From: Symsagittifera roscoffensis
Lineage: Eukaryota > Xenacoelomorpha > Acoela > Convolutidae
Assembly: GCF_963678635.1 (NCBI RefSeq)
Contig: NC_087071.1
Span: 5,657,624 to 5,721,623, forward strand
DNA length: 64,000 nt
Direction: 5' to 3'
Shown: piece after piece, positions 1 to 9,900 of the stretch
Position numbering within the stretch: the first letter of the stretch is position 1
Layout of the letters: each line of letters begins with the position of its first letter
The notes under the pieces: generated by a model
The model's input: only the letters and a program-made list of their open reading frames with translations
Databases searched by the model: none
What the model was told of the DNA's origin: nothing
Made by a program: the position numbers and the translations under genes

Positions 1-3000
1 CTGTCAGTCATCATCGACATCGTCCACCTCAAGAAACAGGTTGCATCCTTCCTCCTTGCCAGACTCAAGCCTGAGTTGTCCTTGGCAACGTGCTGCATCA
101 ACATTCGGTATATCTCTAGATTTTTTCCTCCCAGCTTCAACTTGTCGTATGAAGTCAGCGTTTCCAGCTCTATCCCCAACAGGCTCCACGCGAACATCAG
201 TTGTCCTGCAGTCCTGATAAAGGGATTCGCCATCAGTGGTGGTGCCGATGAGGATGTCCTCATCGCCTCTTCAAAATGATCCTTCAATAAGTTCTGCCAG
301 GATCTCTTCAGCTGGTTTGCCAACTCTATCTTGTTGACCTCAGCCTTCTGCTGGGTGGCCCAGCTGTATCGTTTGCGAGCCACTCCACTGTTCAACTTCT
401 TCAAACAGCCTTCCATCTCCTTCAATGTCTCGAGAGCTATCCACCATGGTCGGGAGGTGTTTCTGGTTTTATTTTTCTCAAGTGGATCACTGGTCACTTG
501 CTTCCCGACAGCTTGATGTTCACTTGAGACCCACTCTTTGCCAACATCTACTTCCCAGGTCTGCCCGCTCGTCGAACCTCGCTTCATTTTTATTCTTTGA
601 GGTTTGAAATCCTCCTCCGTCACGGAACTAGTGGGATTCTCCATTTCTTTTTCTATGTCGAGCAGTTTCCTCGGTTCGTAGCTACTCTTGTAGGCTGCCG
701 TTTTCCATCGCGCCAGAACCATGGGAGCCGTCTCTCTCAAGTCTTTTTCCGAGACCGCGTCAGCTGAAGGACTGCCCATTCCCTCCACATCTCTCTTCCT
801 CTTGCGAGACCTCACGTCTTTGCTTGGGGGCGTCATTGGTATCATCACTGATTCAACTTCCTTTTCTCCAGCCAACTCTTGCCTCCCCCCTGCTCGAGCC
901 TTAAGGATATTAGTACTTTTAATCATATTACTAGTTCCTACCTTATCCCCCCTTGTACACTTAATTATTTTATTGTCAGTTTTCTGTTTCGGAGTAGAGC
1001 TGTCTTTACATTTGTCTTCTCTGGTCTTTCTTGACTTTCTCAACTCGACCATTTTGTTCAGTAGTTCCACTCTAGCTTTCTCTTCTAAACCCGTCCCCAC
1101 CAGGACAGGCTCACCAAACTTCACCACCGTGTCCCACAGTTCTTCTTTGAAATTATCCAACGTGGTGTCTTCATCCACTTCTCGATTGAATTCGCTCAAG
1201 AACTTTTGCCAAGCATCTCCATCCAGAGTGCCCAGGAAGGCGTCTCTGTTTCCCTCGAAGGTATTCTTCTCCCTCCTCTCCGTACTCAAGAAGATCATTC
1301 CCATGTTGGGATTCTCGCTTGTCAACGACATTTCCGGGTACTTGCGAGGGGACGAGGTCAAAGGTGGCGTGGGAGTATCTGCCCAGTTTTCTTCACTCAG
1401 GTCTTTCAACAATTCCTGCGCTGTGAATTCCACTTCCGTTGGCTTTTGCTCCGGTGTGTTTCCCACTTCCATATCCTCTCCTGCCTCACTGAGGGTTTCA
1501 TCCATGCTTTCGTCTCCTGACTCTGCTTCCCTTCTCTCAAAGATCCTCTTGAATCGATCTGCCACGGTGCCACTCTTTTTATCCCCAGGGATGTCTACTG
1601 GAAGGGGTGATGGTGTCGCTGAACTCGTCGCCTCACCTTTTGTCAGTGCCACGTACAATGGACCTGCTGCATCTAACTTCTTTCCTTCCCTATTACGCTC
1701 CATCAGCTCAAGTCCGTAAGGTGCCCGGTACTTCCTTGTGGCAAATAGCATCGCGTCTGCTTTCAGTGCTACATGCCCTTCTTCCACTATCATCCTGCCG
1801 TCGTCCCATACCGGCAGCTGGTTCTCTAGGCCTGCCCGCTTAAGTACTCTCAAGGTATCTCGCACGTCGAATTTAGGGGGCATCGATCCTCTGATTTTCT
1901 TGGCTTGAGTCGTCCATGAGTTTATCTTCACATCGCTAGTATGGAAATAAATTGCTGCAGTATAGCCGATGAAGAGCGGATCCCAGCCGTCAGTAAACTC
2001 CTTCTGCCGTTCTTCAGTCGTGGTTCTCGCGTAGGAGGATGGGACAACCAGGGAACTGTTCATCCCTAGGGTCATTCTCCTCACTATGGGGAACTCGGGA
2101 ATGCTCGTCGGTAGGGCTTCTCTCTCCAATATCGCTTCCAGCTCCTTTTTCACCAACTCGAAACTTTTTGTCCATGCAGGGATTCTCAAGATTTCTTGTC
2201 CATTGGCTGCCAAGGGATTCAAGTTCCAAAACTTGGGGTAAGTTTCGATGGGGCCCTCGCGCTTGCCTCCCATCCGGCATTGCATTTGTCCTCGGAAACT
2301 GTACACGATCAACTCTGGATCCTTCACCTTTCCGAGGAGCACCGTGTTGCTCATTTGTGCCCTTAGCACCTCTTGCTGGCACCAGTTCAGTGTCGTTCCA
2401 TCCAGTACGCTTATGAGGCTCACGTGGGTCACGGAGTATCGATAAGCTGTCACCAAGGGATCTGGAAATGCGAACGTGACAGCCGGTCCATATATACAAG
2501 TCACGACCTCCCCCAGCCCCCGGATAATCCCCATGGGATCCGATCTCATGGCCAGGCATAGTTCCGTTAATAGGGGCATGCCTCCATTCACTTTTCTCCA
2601 CTCCTCTCTGGTCTTCGGGCTCTTTTCTTCGCCAGTCAGGTGCCTGTTCTGCATCAGTAGATACTGCACGAGCAGCGTCCTTAGCCCGGCTGCACGCTTG
2701 TACGAGTAGGTCTCAATACTCGAGTGTGTTCTTCCCATCGCCAGGGGCTCCCCATACCTCATCAATCGGTGAAATGACGCCAGTTCACCGTGGGTCAGGA
2801 GTACTAACGTCAAGTATCCATCTATTCTGAGGGCGTCCACACCACGACTGAACATGTATGCGGGGCCCATATTAAACAAGTATCTTGGGTAGACCAGGTA
2901 CAGCGCCAGCAACAGGCTGATCGGCATATTCAACATCTCCTGTATAAACGCATCAAAGATCGTCTCCTTCGCACTGTACACCTCAGTCAGGAACTCTCTT

Positions 3001-4607
3001 CCCCAACAAGGACTCAAGAACTCGAGAATCCCATGATCCCTCCTCGTCTTCAGCTCACCCCACGCGTGCTCTCTCCAAAATCCTCCAATCGTGACCTCAT
3101 TGGCTGCCGTGACGAACCTGCCAACCGTCATCCCCTTTTCCTCAGCTTTTCCCAGTTGCTCCTCGAGAAACTCCCAGATCTGCTTCACCAGAGGCGGCGC
3201 ATCCTCTCTTGTTTTCCTCGTGGCATTTTCCAACCTTGGGCTTAAGAAGGGCCATCTGCCTCCCTCTTGCGCCAACCGATTCCCCATCGACTCCAGCTGT
3301 TTCTCCGATGTGGCCACGTTCTGCCTTTCGTTGTTTGGCCCTCTAGATCTGCTGGTCGAGCTCGTAATGGTCAACTCCATGTCCCGAAACCACAGACTAG
3401 CCGTCAGGTGAATTATCACTGGGTGATCATCCCTAAGGATCGGGCTGAGCTTGAGTTGCCTGGCAAAGTTAGATACTTCCAGTAGGAGGACCTCGTCCAA
3501 TACGATGAGGATATCAGCCAACTCGTGAAAGCCTCTCAATGCATGGGAGACGTCCGCCCACGCTGCCGCGAGTTCTGACTTGCACAGCCTCAAGTTCGTC
3601 GGTTCCAATTCTCGGTTGGGAGCTGCCATCAGGACACGCCACCCATTCCCCTCTGCGATCAAGATCAAGATCGCGTACACGAATTGCAGAGCCAGCGGCA
3701 TGCTCGAGTACCCGGGGGATGTTGTGAACGCCACTCTTGTCTTGGCGCCGAATCTTGAGGCAACATTCTCCTGTACTTCATTAATCGCCGCGAATAAGGT
3801 CTGGATGGCCTCCCAGATCCTCTTTGGCGTAGGTTCACCACCCTTGAGCTGCTCAAGAAATCCCGTTGCGTGCAGATGATCGTTCATCCCCGCAAACAGC
3901 AGTAACTCAGGTTCGCAGGGCATTTCTGACTTTATTGCCACTACCAGGGTCAACATCTGGTTCAGTTTCGCACCCGGCAAGGTGTATATCAGGGTTTCTG
4001 GCCAAAACAACTTGGGAGACGTACCTTCGAAATCTGATCCTGCCACGATCACCACCCTTGCTGCAGCTGGGTCTGCTCTGTCGTAGACCGCTAAGGTTTT
4101 GGCCATTTGCGCCTGCCCACAGGGTTTCCCATATCGGGGGTCATTGGCCAATTTTGCGCCTTCATATTCGGCGTCTGGTAACTCCATCTCTCTTGGGTTC
4201 ATCAGTTTGTCGACCACTCTCAACTGTGCTGGAGTGGCCACTCTAATTCTGGCAATGCTGGTCCGGTGCTTGGGAGGCTCCACCACCAGTCCCGGGCTCC
4301 CCAAGGACTTGAGAGGTCTGTAATTAATTGGTCCCATCATCGACCTAGTGGGAATTCCACTCAGGTCTGCTGTCTCTGTCAACTTCGCTCTCGAGAAACG
4401 CGTTTCATGAGCCTTCAACCAGTCCACACACTTGTGCCTCCCCAAGTCTTCATGTGAGACCTGCTCAAGACCCAAAGCCCTCGCTAGCTCCTGTCTACAC
4501 TCTAGGTCTTCCAGATCCAGTTCCTTGACCTTCTCCTCATACTTCTGTCTGCTGGTCTCCAGTGGCTTCTCTGACCTCTTTTTCTCCGCAACCACCACTG
4601 AGGACAT
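1..4607 (-). CDS. ORF3: very long accessory protein with a second SGNH-like domain (3' end outside window)
   Basis: An uninterrupted minus-strand frame of at least 1,535 codons starts at the ATG at 4,607 and is still open at position 1. I read it codon by codon and met no stop. Residues about 180-355 look like a diverged SGNH fold: VAGSDFEG near 186 in the place of block I, LLLFAGMNDHLH near 234 as block III, and a D-V-S-H near 351 that could be block V. The middle part (about 480-900) is helical, rich in Trp/Met/Leu and not recognised. From about 960 it becomes acidic and low in complexity, followed by basic stretches such as RSRKRKRD that could serve as nuclear localisation. No zinc knuckle, membrane segment or signal peptide is seen, so it is neither a second gag nor an obvious env. 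Large downstream same-strand ORFs of this size are atypical for LTR retrotransposons. Confidence 0.75.
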   Translation of the reverse strand, partial: MSSVVVAEKKRSEKPLETSRQKYEEKVKELDLEDLECRQELARALGLEQVSHEDLGRHKCVDWLKAHETRFSRAKLTETADLSGIPTRSMMGPINYRPLKSLGSPGLVVEPPKHRTSIARIRVATPAQLRVVDKLMNPREMELPDAEYEGAKLANDPRYGKPCGQAQMAKTLAVYDRADPAAARVVIVAGSDFEGTSPKLFWPETLIYTLPGAKLNQMLTLVVAIKSEMPCEPELLLFAGMNDHLHATGFLEQLKGGEPTPKRIWEAIQTLFAAINEVQENVASRFGAKTRVAFTTSPGYSSMPLALQFVYAILILIAEGNGWRVLMAAPNRELEPTNLRLCKSELAAAWADVSHALRGFHELADILIVLDEVLLLEVSNFARQLKLSPILRDDHPVIIHLTASLWFRDMELTITSSTSRSRGPNNERQNVATSEKQLESMGNRLAQEGGRWPFLSPRLENATRKTREDAPPLVKQIWEFLEEQLGKAEEKGMTVGRFVTAANEVTIGGFWREHAWGELKTRRDHGILEFLSPCWGREFLTEVYSAKETIFDAFIQEMLNMPISLLLALYLVYPRYLFNMGPAYMFSRGVDALRIDGYLTLVLLTHGELASFHRLMRYGEPLAMGRTHSSIETYSYKRAAGLRTLLVQYLLMQNRHLTGEEKSPKTREEWRKVNGGMPLLTELCLAMRSDPMGIIRGLGEVVTCIYGPAVTFAFPDPLVTAYRYSVTHVSLISVLDGTTLNWCQQEVLRAQMSNTVLLGKVKDPELIVYSFRGQMQCRMGGKREGPIETYPKFWNLNPLAANGQEILRIPAWTKSFELVKKELEAILEREALPTSIPEFPIVRRMTLGMNSSLVVPSSYARTTTEERQKEFTDGWDPLFIGYTAAIYFHTSDVKINSWTTQAKKIRGSMPPKFDVRDTLRVLKRAGLENQLPVWDDGRMIVEEGHVALKADAMLFATRKYRAPYGLELMERNREGKKLDAAGPLYVALTKGEATSSATPSPLPVDIPGDKKSGTVADRFKRIFERREAESGDESMDETLSEAGEDMEVGNTPEQKPTEVEFTAQELLKDLSEENWADTPTPPLTSSPRKYPEMSLTSENPNMGMIFLSTERREKNTFEGNRDAFLGTLDGDAWQKFLSEFNREVDEDTTLDNFKEELWDTVVKFGEPVLVGTGLEEKARVELLNKMVELRKSRKTREDKCKDSSTPKQKTDNKIIKCTRGDKVGTSNMIKSTNILKARAGGRQELAGEKEVESVMIPMTPPSKDVRSRKRKRDVEGMGSPSADAVSEKDLRETAPMVLARWKTAAYKSSYEPRKLLDIEKEMENPTSSVTEEDFKPQRIKMKRGSTSGQTWEVDVGKEWVSSEHQAVGKQVTSDPLEKNKTRNTSRPWWIALETLKEMEGCLKKLNSGVARKRYSWATQQKAEVNKIELANQLKRSWQNLLKDHFEEAMRTSSSAPPLMANPFIRTAGQLMFAWSLLGIELETLTSYDKLKLGGKNLEIYRMLMQHVAKDNSGLSLARRKDATCFLRWTMSMMTD

Positions 4608-4609
4608 TA
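4605..4609 (-). promoter_or_regulatory. TAATG stop/start overlap joining ORF2 to ORF3
   Basis: The ORF2 stop TAA (4,609-4,607) shares its last base with the ORF3 start ATG (4,607-4,605), forming TAATG. Such overlaps are known in several non-LTR retrotransposons and some viruses, where ribosomes terminate and re-initiate. Here it suggests that ORF3 is made by coupled translation from the ORF2 message. Confidence 0.7.
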
Positions 4610-6487
4610 CCGACCCCTGGGAGTTGCTGATGTCACTTCATCAGCTTCCATGGGCGTGGTGCTCGGCAACTTGGCCCGGCTATTCCTCTCACTATCTCTA
4701 GAATCGGCCCTCTCGCCCAAGCGACTCGACAAAGATCTCGGGTTGAAGAAGGGTGGGTTTGGGGGTGGCCCGAACGTGACCTGTGCTGTTTCCAGCAAAT
4801 CCGTCTCTAGCGCGCATATATGCTTTTGAAAGACGTCGTTCAACCATTCCACCCCTCTGGGCCTGTCAAAGTGAATGCCATCCGCAGATGCATTGTCAGG
4901 GAAAGAGGTTAATTCCATTTGCTCAGCCACGTCCAGTAGCCTAAGGGGAAGGACACTCCTCTGATGAATCTTCCTGATTGTTTCGTTCAGGCTGCGCACT
5001 TTCGTATTCATCTCTACCGCATGTTGATCCGCTCCCATGTTGTAGGGAACAGTACACACCGTGAGAATGGACGGGTCCACTTGGATCAGTATCTCCTCGA
5101 GAATGCAGCTCATCTTTTCATGCAGCCTTGTCACCTTCCTCGCTTCCCCCCTTGACACATCATTCGTCCCGACCATCAGGGTGACTGTGTACACGCTCAC
5201 CATCCCTAGCATCTCAAGAGTCGCTAACATCTGCGGCGTTGCGGCTCCGGCGAAGCTCAAGATTCCCGTTTGCCAATGGGATTGGATCCGGGTCAGCACC
5301 CGCAGCAAGCTGTCTCCAATGATCAAGTGAACCGAGCCATCGTGGAAGCAATCTCTTCTCTCTCTCTGCGCCGGATTCCAGTCTATACGATTGTGCTTGC
5401 GATATCTCCCATCCGTATTCTTCTTGTAGCTCGACATCATCACACTCCTGACAGGCTGTTCCCCCCAAGTCGAGGGTAAATCCACTCTTACCGGACTCTC
5501 GCGATTCCTCAGCTGTAACCTCTCCTGCAACTCTTTCAGCCGTGACGAGCCGCCACTACTACCTGGGGTCGAACTCGGTGTGTATCCAGGCAGCGCGACG
5601 TCCATCAATGGTCGTATTACTTGAGTCTCCATTCCACGCAGGGAGGACGTTGATTCGGGTGGTATCCATACCTCCAGCCCCTCATTCATATGTTCTTGCG
5701 CCGCACGATCGAGGTTGAATCGTCCCTTTGACCTAGGAGCTTCGTCCACCTCCATGCGTGACTCTGGCCTTGAGACAGTCACTACCCGCTCTTTGGGCCT
5801 AGCCCCTTTTTGCATATCGAGCTCGCGCTGTTGTTGCTGGATCCTCTCAAGTTTTGCTTGGTCTCTCTCGAGAGCCTGCTTCAGCTGCTCACAATTCGCG
5901 GCATTCTCCCGCACCCTTTCTGCCTGCAGCCGTTCCGCCTTCATTATGTCCAATTCTCTCCGCGCTTGATCCCTCTCGAGCACCGCTTGATCCCGGTCGA
6001 GGTTCGCCTTATTCTTCTCCCGCTGGGTTCTCTCGAGTTCTTTTTTCATGGCACTGACGTCCGGATAAGCCTCCCACGTCTGCTGTGCCCGTGACATCGA
6101 CGGTACTTTACTCGTACTCTGGCTCGCGGGCCTGACTGATGGTCTGGCCGGCAGTGGGAATTCCCCCGCGCCATACTCTGTGTTGTTGTTTAGACCAGGG
6201 TTCCTCGCCAAATCGAACCCCCTTATCGCTCCATCCACGTTCCAGGACAGCCATCTGGTCTGTGCTTGATCGGACACCCCTTCAGTGGTGTAGCCTACCA
6301 TCAAGACCGCCTCCGTCGCAGACTCTCGACACTCGCCCTCATCCTCCAATTGTAGGATGGCGTTCAGCATCACTGCCATTCTCTCGTTCACTTGAGTGTA
6401 ATCCAGATCTCTCAGCCGTCTGTACAGTTCGTCAAGTGTGGGCTTTTTCAGAGCCGATGGCATGGACTTCCAGTATCGATCGGCCAT
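4607..6487 (-). CDS. ORF2: coiled-coil protein with SGNH/GDSL hydrolase domain
   Basis: 626 codons, ATG at 6,487, stop TAA at 4,607-4,609. Residues about 145-230 form a strongly heptad-like, charged coiled coil rich in RDQ/LER repeats. The C-terminal half is a recognisable SGNH hydrolase: block I GDSLL with the nucleophile serine near 390, block II glycine near 413 (SFAGAA), block III GTND near 440, and block V DGIHFD near 535 giving the D-x-x-H pair. All four signature residues (S, G, N, H) are present, so an active esterase or lipase is plausible; the substrate is unknown. Esterase domains of this superfamily are known in ORF1 of CR1-like non-LTR retrotransposons, also next to coiled coils, but are not a standard part of gypsy elements. 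It overlaps the ORF3 start by one base. Confidence 0.8.
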   Translation of the reverse strand: MADRYWKSMPSALKKPTLDELYRRLRDLDYTQVNERMAVMLNAILQLEDEGECRESATEAVLMVGYTTEGVSDQAQTRWLSWNVDGAIRGFDLARNPGLNNNTEYGAGEFPLPARPSVRPASQSTSKVPSMSRAQQTWEAYPDVSAMKKELERTQREKNKANLDRDQAVLERDQARRELDIMKAERLQAERVRENAANCEQLKQALERDQAKLERIQQQQRELDMQKGARPKERVVTVSRPESRMEVDEAPRSKGRFNLDRAAQEHMNEGLEVWIPPESTSSLRGMETQVIRPLMDVALPGYTPSSTPGSSGGSSRLKELQERLQLRNRESPVRVDLPSTWGEQPVRSVMMSSYKKNTDGRYRKHNRIDWNPAQRERRDCFHDGSVHLIIGDSLLRVLTRIQSHWQTGILSFAGAATPQMLATLEMLGMVSVYTVTLMVGTNDVSRGEARKVTRLHEKMSCILEEILIQVDPSILTVCTVPYNMGADQHAVEMNTKVRSLNETIRKIHQRSVLPLRLLDVAEQMELTSFPDNASADGIHFDRPRGVEWLNDVFQKHICALETDLLETAQVTFGPPPNPPFFNPRSLSSRLGERADSRDSERNSRAKLPSTTPMEADEVTSATPRGR

Positions 6488-6941
6488 TTCTGTGACTTCG
6501 ATTGACTCTTTGAGTATTAGTACTTGAGTTTTACCTGAGCAACTTGAGTTTTACCTGAGCAACTTGAGTTTTACCTGAGCAACTTGAGTTTTCTTGAGAT
6601 GTCGTTCTCTTCTTTTGATTAAATACAGATGAGTAGTCAATTTGAGATCAACAAATCAATCTGAAAATAACACCCGATATTTAGACCGACGAGCTGTGTT
6701 CCTAACCAGAAAGCCCCATTACTTTTATGATTAAAAACCCTCCCCTTTTCACCCTACTAAAATGATTCAATTTGAATTTTCTAAAAAACATGCAGACACA
6801 TTTTATGTTTTAGCACCATCATTCATTTAAAATGATAATTGTCATGCCAATCACCCATGAGATCCCTTACCTGTTTCGTACCCCAATACCTAGCTCAAGA
6901 TTCTTCCCTCACACCCGACTCGACGCTCCCGTGTACCTGAC
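6488..6941 (-). other. Intergenic spacer between pol and ORF2
   Basis: The spacer is 454 bp and without a sizeable ORF. It is clearly more AT-rich than the flanking ORFs. Next to the ORF2 start it holds a 20-bp tandem repeat (6,521-6,600). It is the only sizeable gap between the element's genes, so it is the natural place for a signal that gives ORF2 and ORF3 their own mRNA, such as an internal promoter, splice acceptor or IRES. I see no proven signal of any of these. Confidence 0.5.
6521..6600. repeat. 20-bp tandem repeat, three full copies plus a partial, just upstream of ORF2
   Basis: The unit aacttgagttttacctgagc starts at 6,521, 6,541 and 6,561, and a fourth diverged copy starts at 6,581. 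The array sits 34 bp upstream of the ORF2 start codon on the minus strand. Each unit contains CTTGAG, a hexamer that is frequent over the whole element. Confidence 0.9.
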
Positions 6942-9900
6942 TCAGGCGATGCTCAAGTAGTACTTCTTGTGAAGATGCACCACTATCTCCGTTTCTGCAA
7001 AGACCACATGAAGAATGGCGTACAATTCCCTCGAGCTCAGTTTGCCCCTGTTTGGGTCGTACACCGGCACCGAGACCTCCAATATTCCTCTTTCAATCAT
7101 GAAGTCGCGTAGTCTTGTCAGAGCCAATATCACGTGTTCGGGATCAATTGTGTTCCTGTCGTTGACTCTCGTTACTAGGAAGCAGAGGTATTTGCCCGGG
7201 ACTTGTGCCACTGACGGTGGAAGCGCCGCCATGCCTCCCAATCCTGGCCTCTGTCTGAACAGAAACTCTACGTTCTGGTATTCTCTTTTGAAGTCAGCCT
7301 CCAATCTTGATTTGAAACTCATGTCCGCCGTGATGCAGATCGCGCTGGTCCTGTTTGACAGGATGAAGTCGCTATCCGTTATCATGATGTTCTCTGAGTA
7401 TTCATTGGGTATTTCGAATTTCGTTTTGAAATTCCTTCCTATGGTAGGCTCTGGTTCTTCTTCCTCCAGTTCCAATCCGCTTGTTTCCCTCACTTCCTTG
7501 AGCTTCTTTATCATCGAATTTTCGGTGTGGGTAAGTCCTACCCCCACTCCCCGGACAAAAATATTTATCGACGTCCCCGTCGATGTAGTCGGGTCTGAAT
7601 TGTCTTTAGGGATGTCCAGTGGCCTGTCTGTTGCTGTCCATCCAAAAAGAGGCTCCGCTGTCTTCATGTACTTTGCTGCTGATACATCGACTTGCTGCAT
7701 GCTTTGTCCTTCGTGACCCTCGTCTTTGACATCACGCATCCACTCTAGAATCCTCAAGTTCGTATTCTCCCTCCTTTCTATTTCACCCTGCTCGAGATCC
7801 GTCTCCACTTCTGGCGTCGAGTAATCATCCTGCGGATAATGTCCACCATCGTCAATGACCTGCCATTCCTCTCCAGCTTCCAGTTCGCCTACGCCTAGTA
7901 GTTCCTCGCTTAACTTTTCTGGCTGTATCTTATCGATCAAGAAGTCATCCCCGTACCTATTGTACCTCATGCCTGTGCGTTTACGATTGCCCGTCCTGGT
8001 TTCCGGTGGTGTTGGTCGATCCGGTTCCATCCACTTCGGTACCTCGTTTTGCTCTGGGTCGTTCCAGTCTTCTTCTACAAATGAACCTGCATCCGACTCC
8101 ACTTCTATCTTTTCGTTGTCGTCCAAACTCAAGTTCTCATTACCATCATTTTTCTCTCTGGTGCCTTTCTCATTCACTTCGCACGCTGGTTCCACCACCA
8201 GGTAGTCAAGACCCTCCATGTCTTTCGGCAGGCACCAATCCTCCGGGGACGGAACGTGAGGTTTCAGATTTTCGTAATGTGCTGCTCGCCCTGTACTCAA
8301 GCGATAGAACCTTCCTTGTTGATGTACTTCCGTAATCATGAACGGTCCTCTCCATTTCTTGAGTAGTTTCTTTGTTCCCTTGGGCGGTATGACGTTTTGA
8401 AAGACCCACACGTATTGGCCCACTTCGTATGGCTTTGCTCTCAGTATCTTTTCGTCATATTTCTTGCGTTGCCTCGTTTGCGCTTGTGCCGTGTTTCTCC
8501 GACATAGCTCGTTCAGCTCTTGTTGTCTTTTGATCGCTTCCTTCACGTATGCTTGAGGCGACGTCCTCTTCCCCTCGTACTCCGAATAGAAGAATGTCAG
8601 AGGCATTGCCCTTTCCCTGCCCGTCAACATCATGAAAGGGCTGATACCCGTTGTAGAGTGCTGGGTACTATTGTAGGCTCCTACTACCTGTGGCAGGTAT
8701 TTGTCCCAGTCCGTCATGTACCTTGAGCAGTACACCCTGAGCATGTTGACTAGTGTCCTGTTCTGTCTTTCTACCAACCCATTGGTCTGTGGATGATAGG
8801 TCGTCGAGTGTGCTTGAGCAATGTGTGACCTCTTCATCAATTCTTTTGTTAAGTCCCCCACAAAAGCCTTGCCGTTGTCTGACTGGAAAGTCATTGGGCA
8901 ACCATACCGCGATATCCAATGCGTTATCAGGTGATCACATGTTTCCTCTGCTGAGGCTGTCTGGCACGGAACTGCTTCCGCCAACTTGGTGAAGTGATCT
9001 ATTATAACTAGTATTTGGTTATAACCCGATTCCGTCATGCAGATTTTCTGATGGTCTATCTGCACCACTTCATTGAATTCCGAACTCTCGACAGACTTGA
9101 GGGGAAACTTCATCTTCCTTGGGTCTTTTACTTGAAGGCATGCTAGGCAGGCATTCACCCATCTCTCGCAAGCTTTTCTCATTCCCGGCCAGTCAAACCT
9201 GTGAAGTATCCTTTGTTGTACTTTATCTATCCCCTGATGGCCCATTTGGTCGTGTGATCTGAAGAGCACTTCCGTTTGGTACAGTTGTGGTAGTATGATG
9301 AGGTTGTGTTTGTGTAATATCTTTTCCTCATCTCTTCTCTTGCACGCTACCACCCCTTCCGCTGTGTGGTAAAGTAAGTCTCTCTTTTCTTTGTAGAACT
9401 GGCTCAAGATCTTGTAGCTGTCTTCCTCAAGTTCCCCCTTCTCCTTGACTCCAGAATGGATCCATTTGGAGAGGTTACTTGTCATTTTGTCATTCTTCTG
9501 GGCCCTTATTAGGTCAGACAGTCTATATCTCGCCTTAACGTGCTCCTTTAACGCCATGATCTGTCCATTCATCTCACCAGGATTGTGGATGTCATCGCTC
9601 AGTTTCACACATATTATCCTTTTCATGATCTTCATGTCGTCCTCTGGTACCAGATTCGTTCTGACGTTTGAGTTGCACGATAGTTCCCTAAGAGGCTTTC
9701 TTGAAACTGCTATTTTCTCGAGCTCTGTTCCACCTCGTACCTCTTGCATTTCCAGATTGTACGTTCCTGAAGATGGATCTGTCTGTAATTCCCTGTCGTG
9801 CTGTCTCATCTTCTCTTCCGCCAGTATCATGCATAGACTGTCTTGATCCTCACTGCTCTCGTCCGAGTCTTCATCCCATTCTTTACGCTCCCCGGACAAT

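Noticed and set aside
721-1719. 332-codon plus-strand frame
   Set aside because: It lies antisense to ORF3, which is open over the whole region with matching codon character; the plus frame is a shadow.
2014-2601. 195-codon minus-strand frame
   Set aside because: It is an alternative frame inside ORF3 with no recognisable features.
7015-7716. 233-codon plus-strand frame
   Set aside because: Antisense shadow of the macro-like part of pol.
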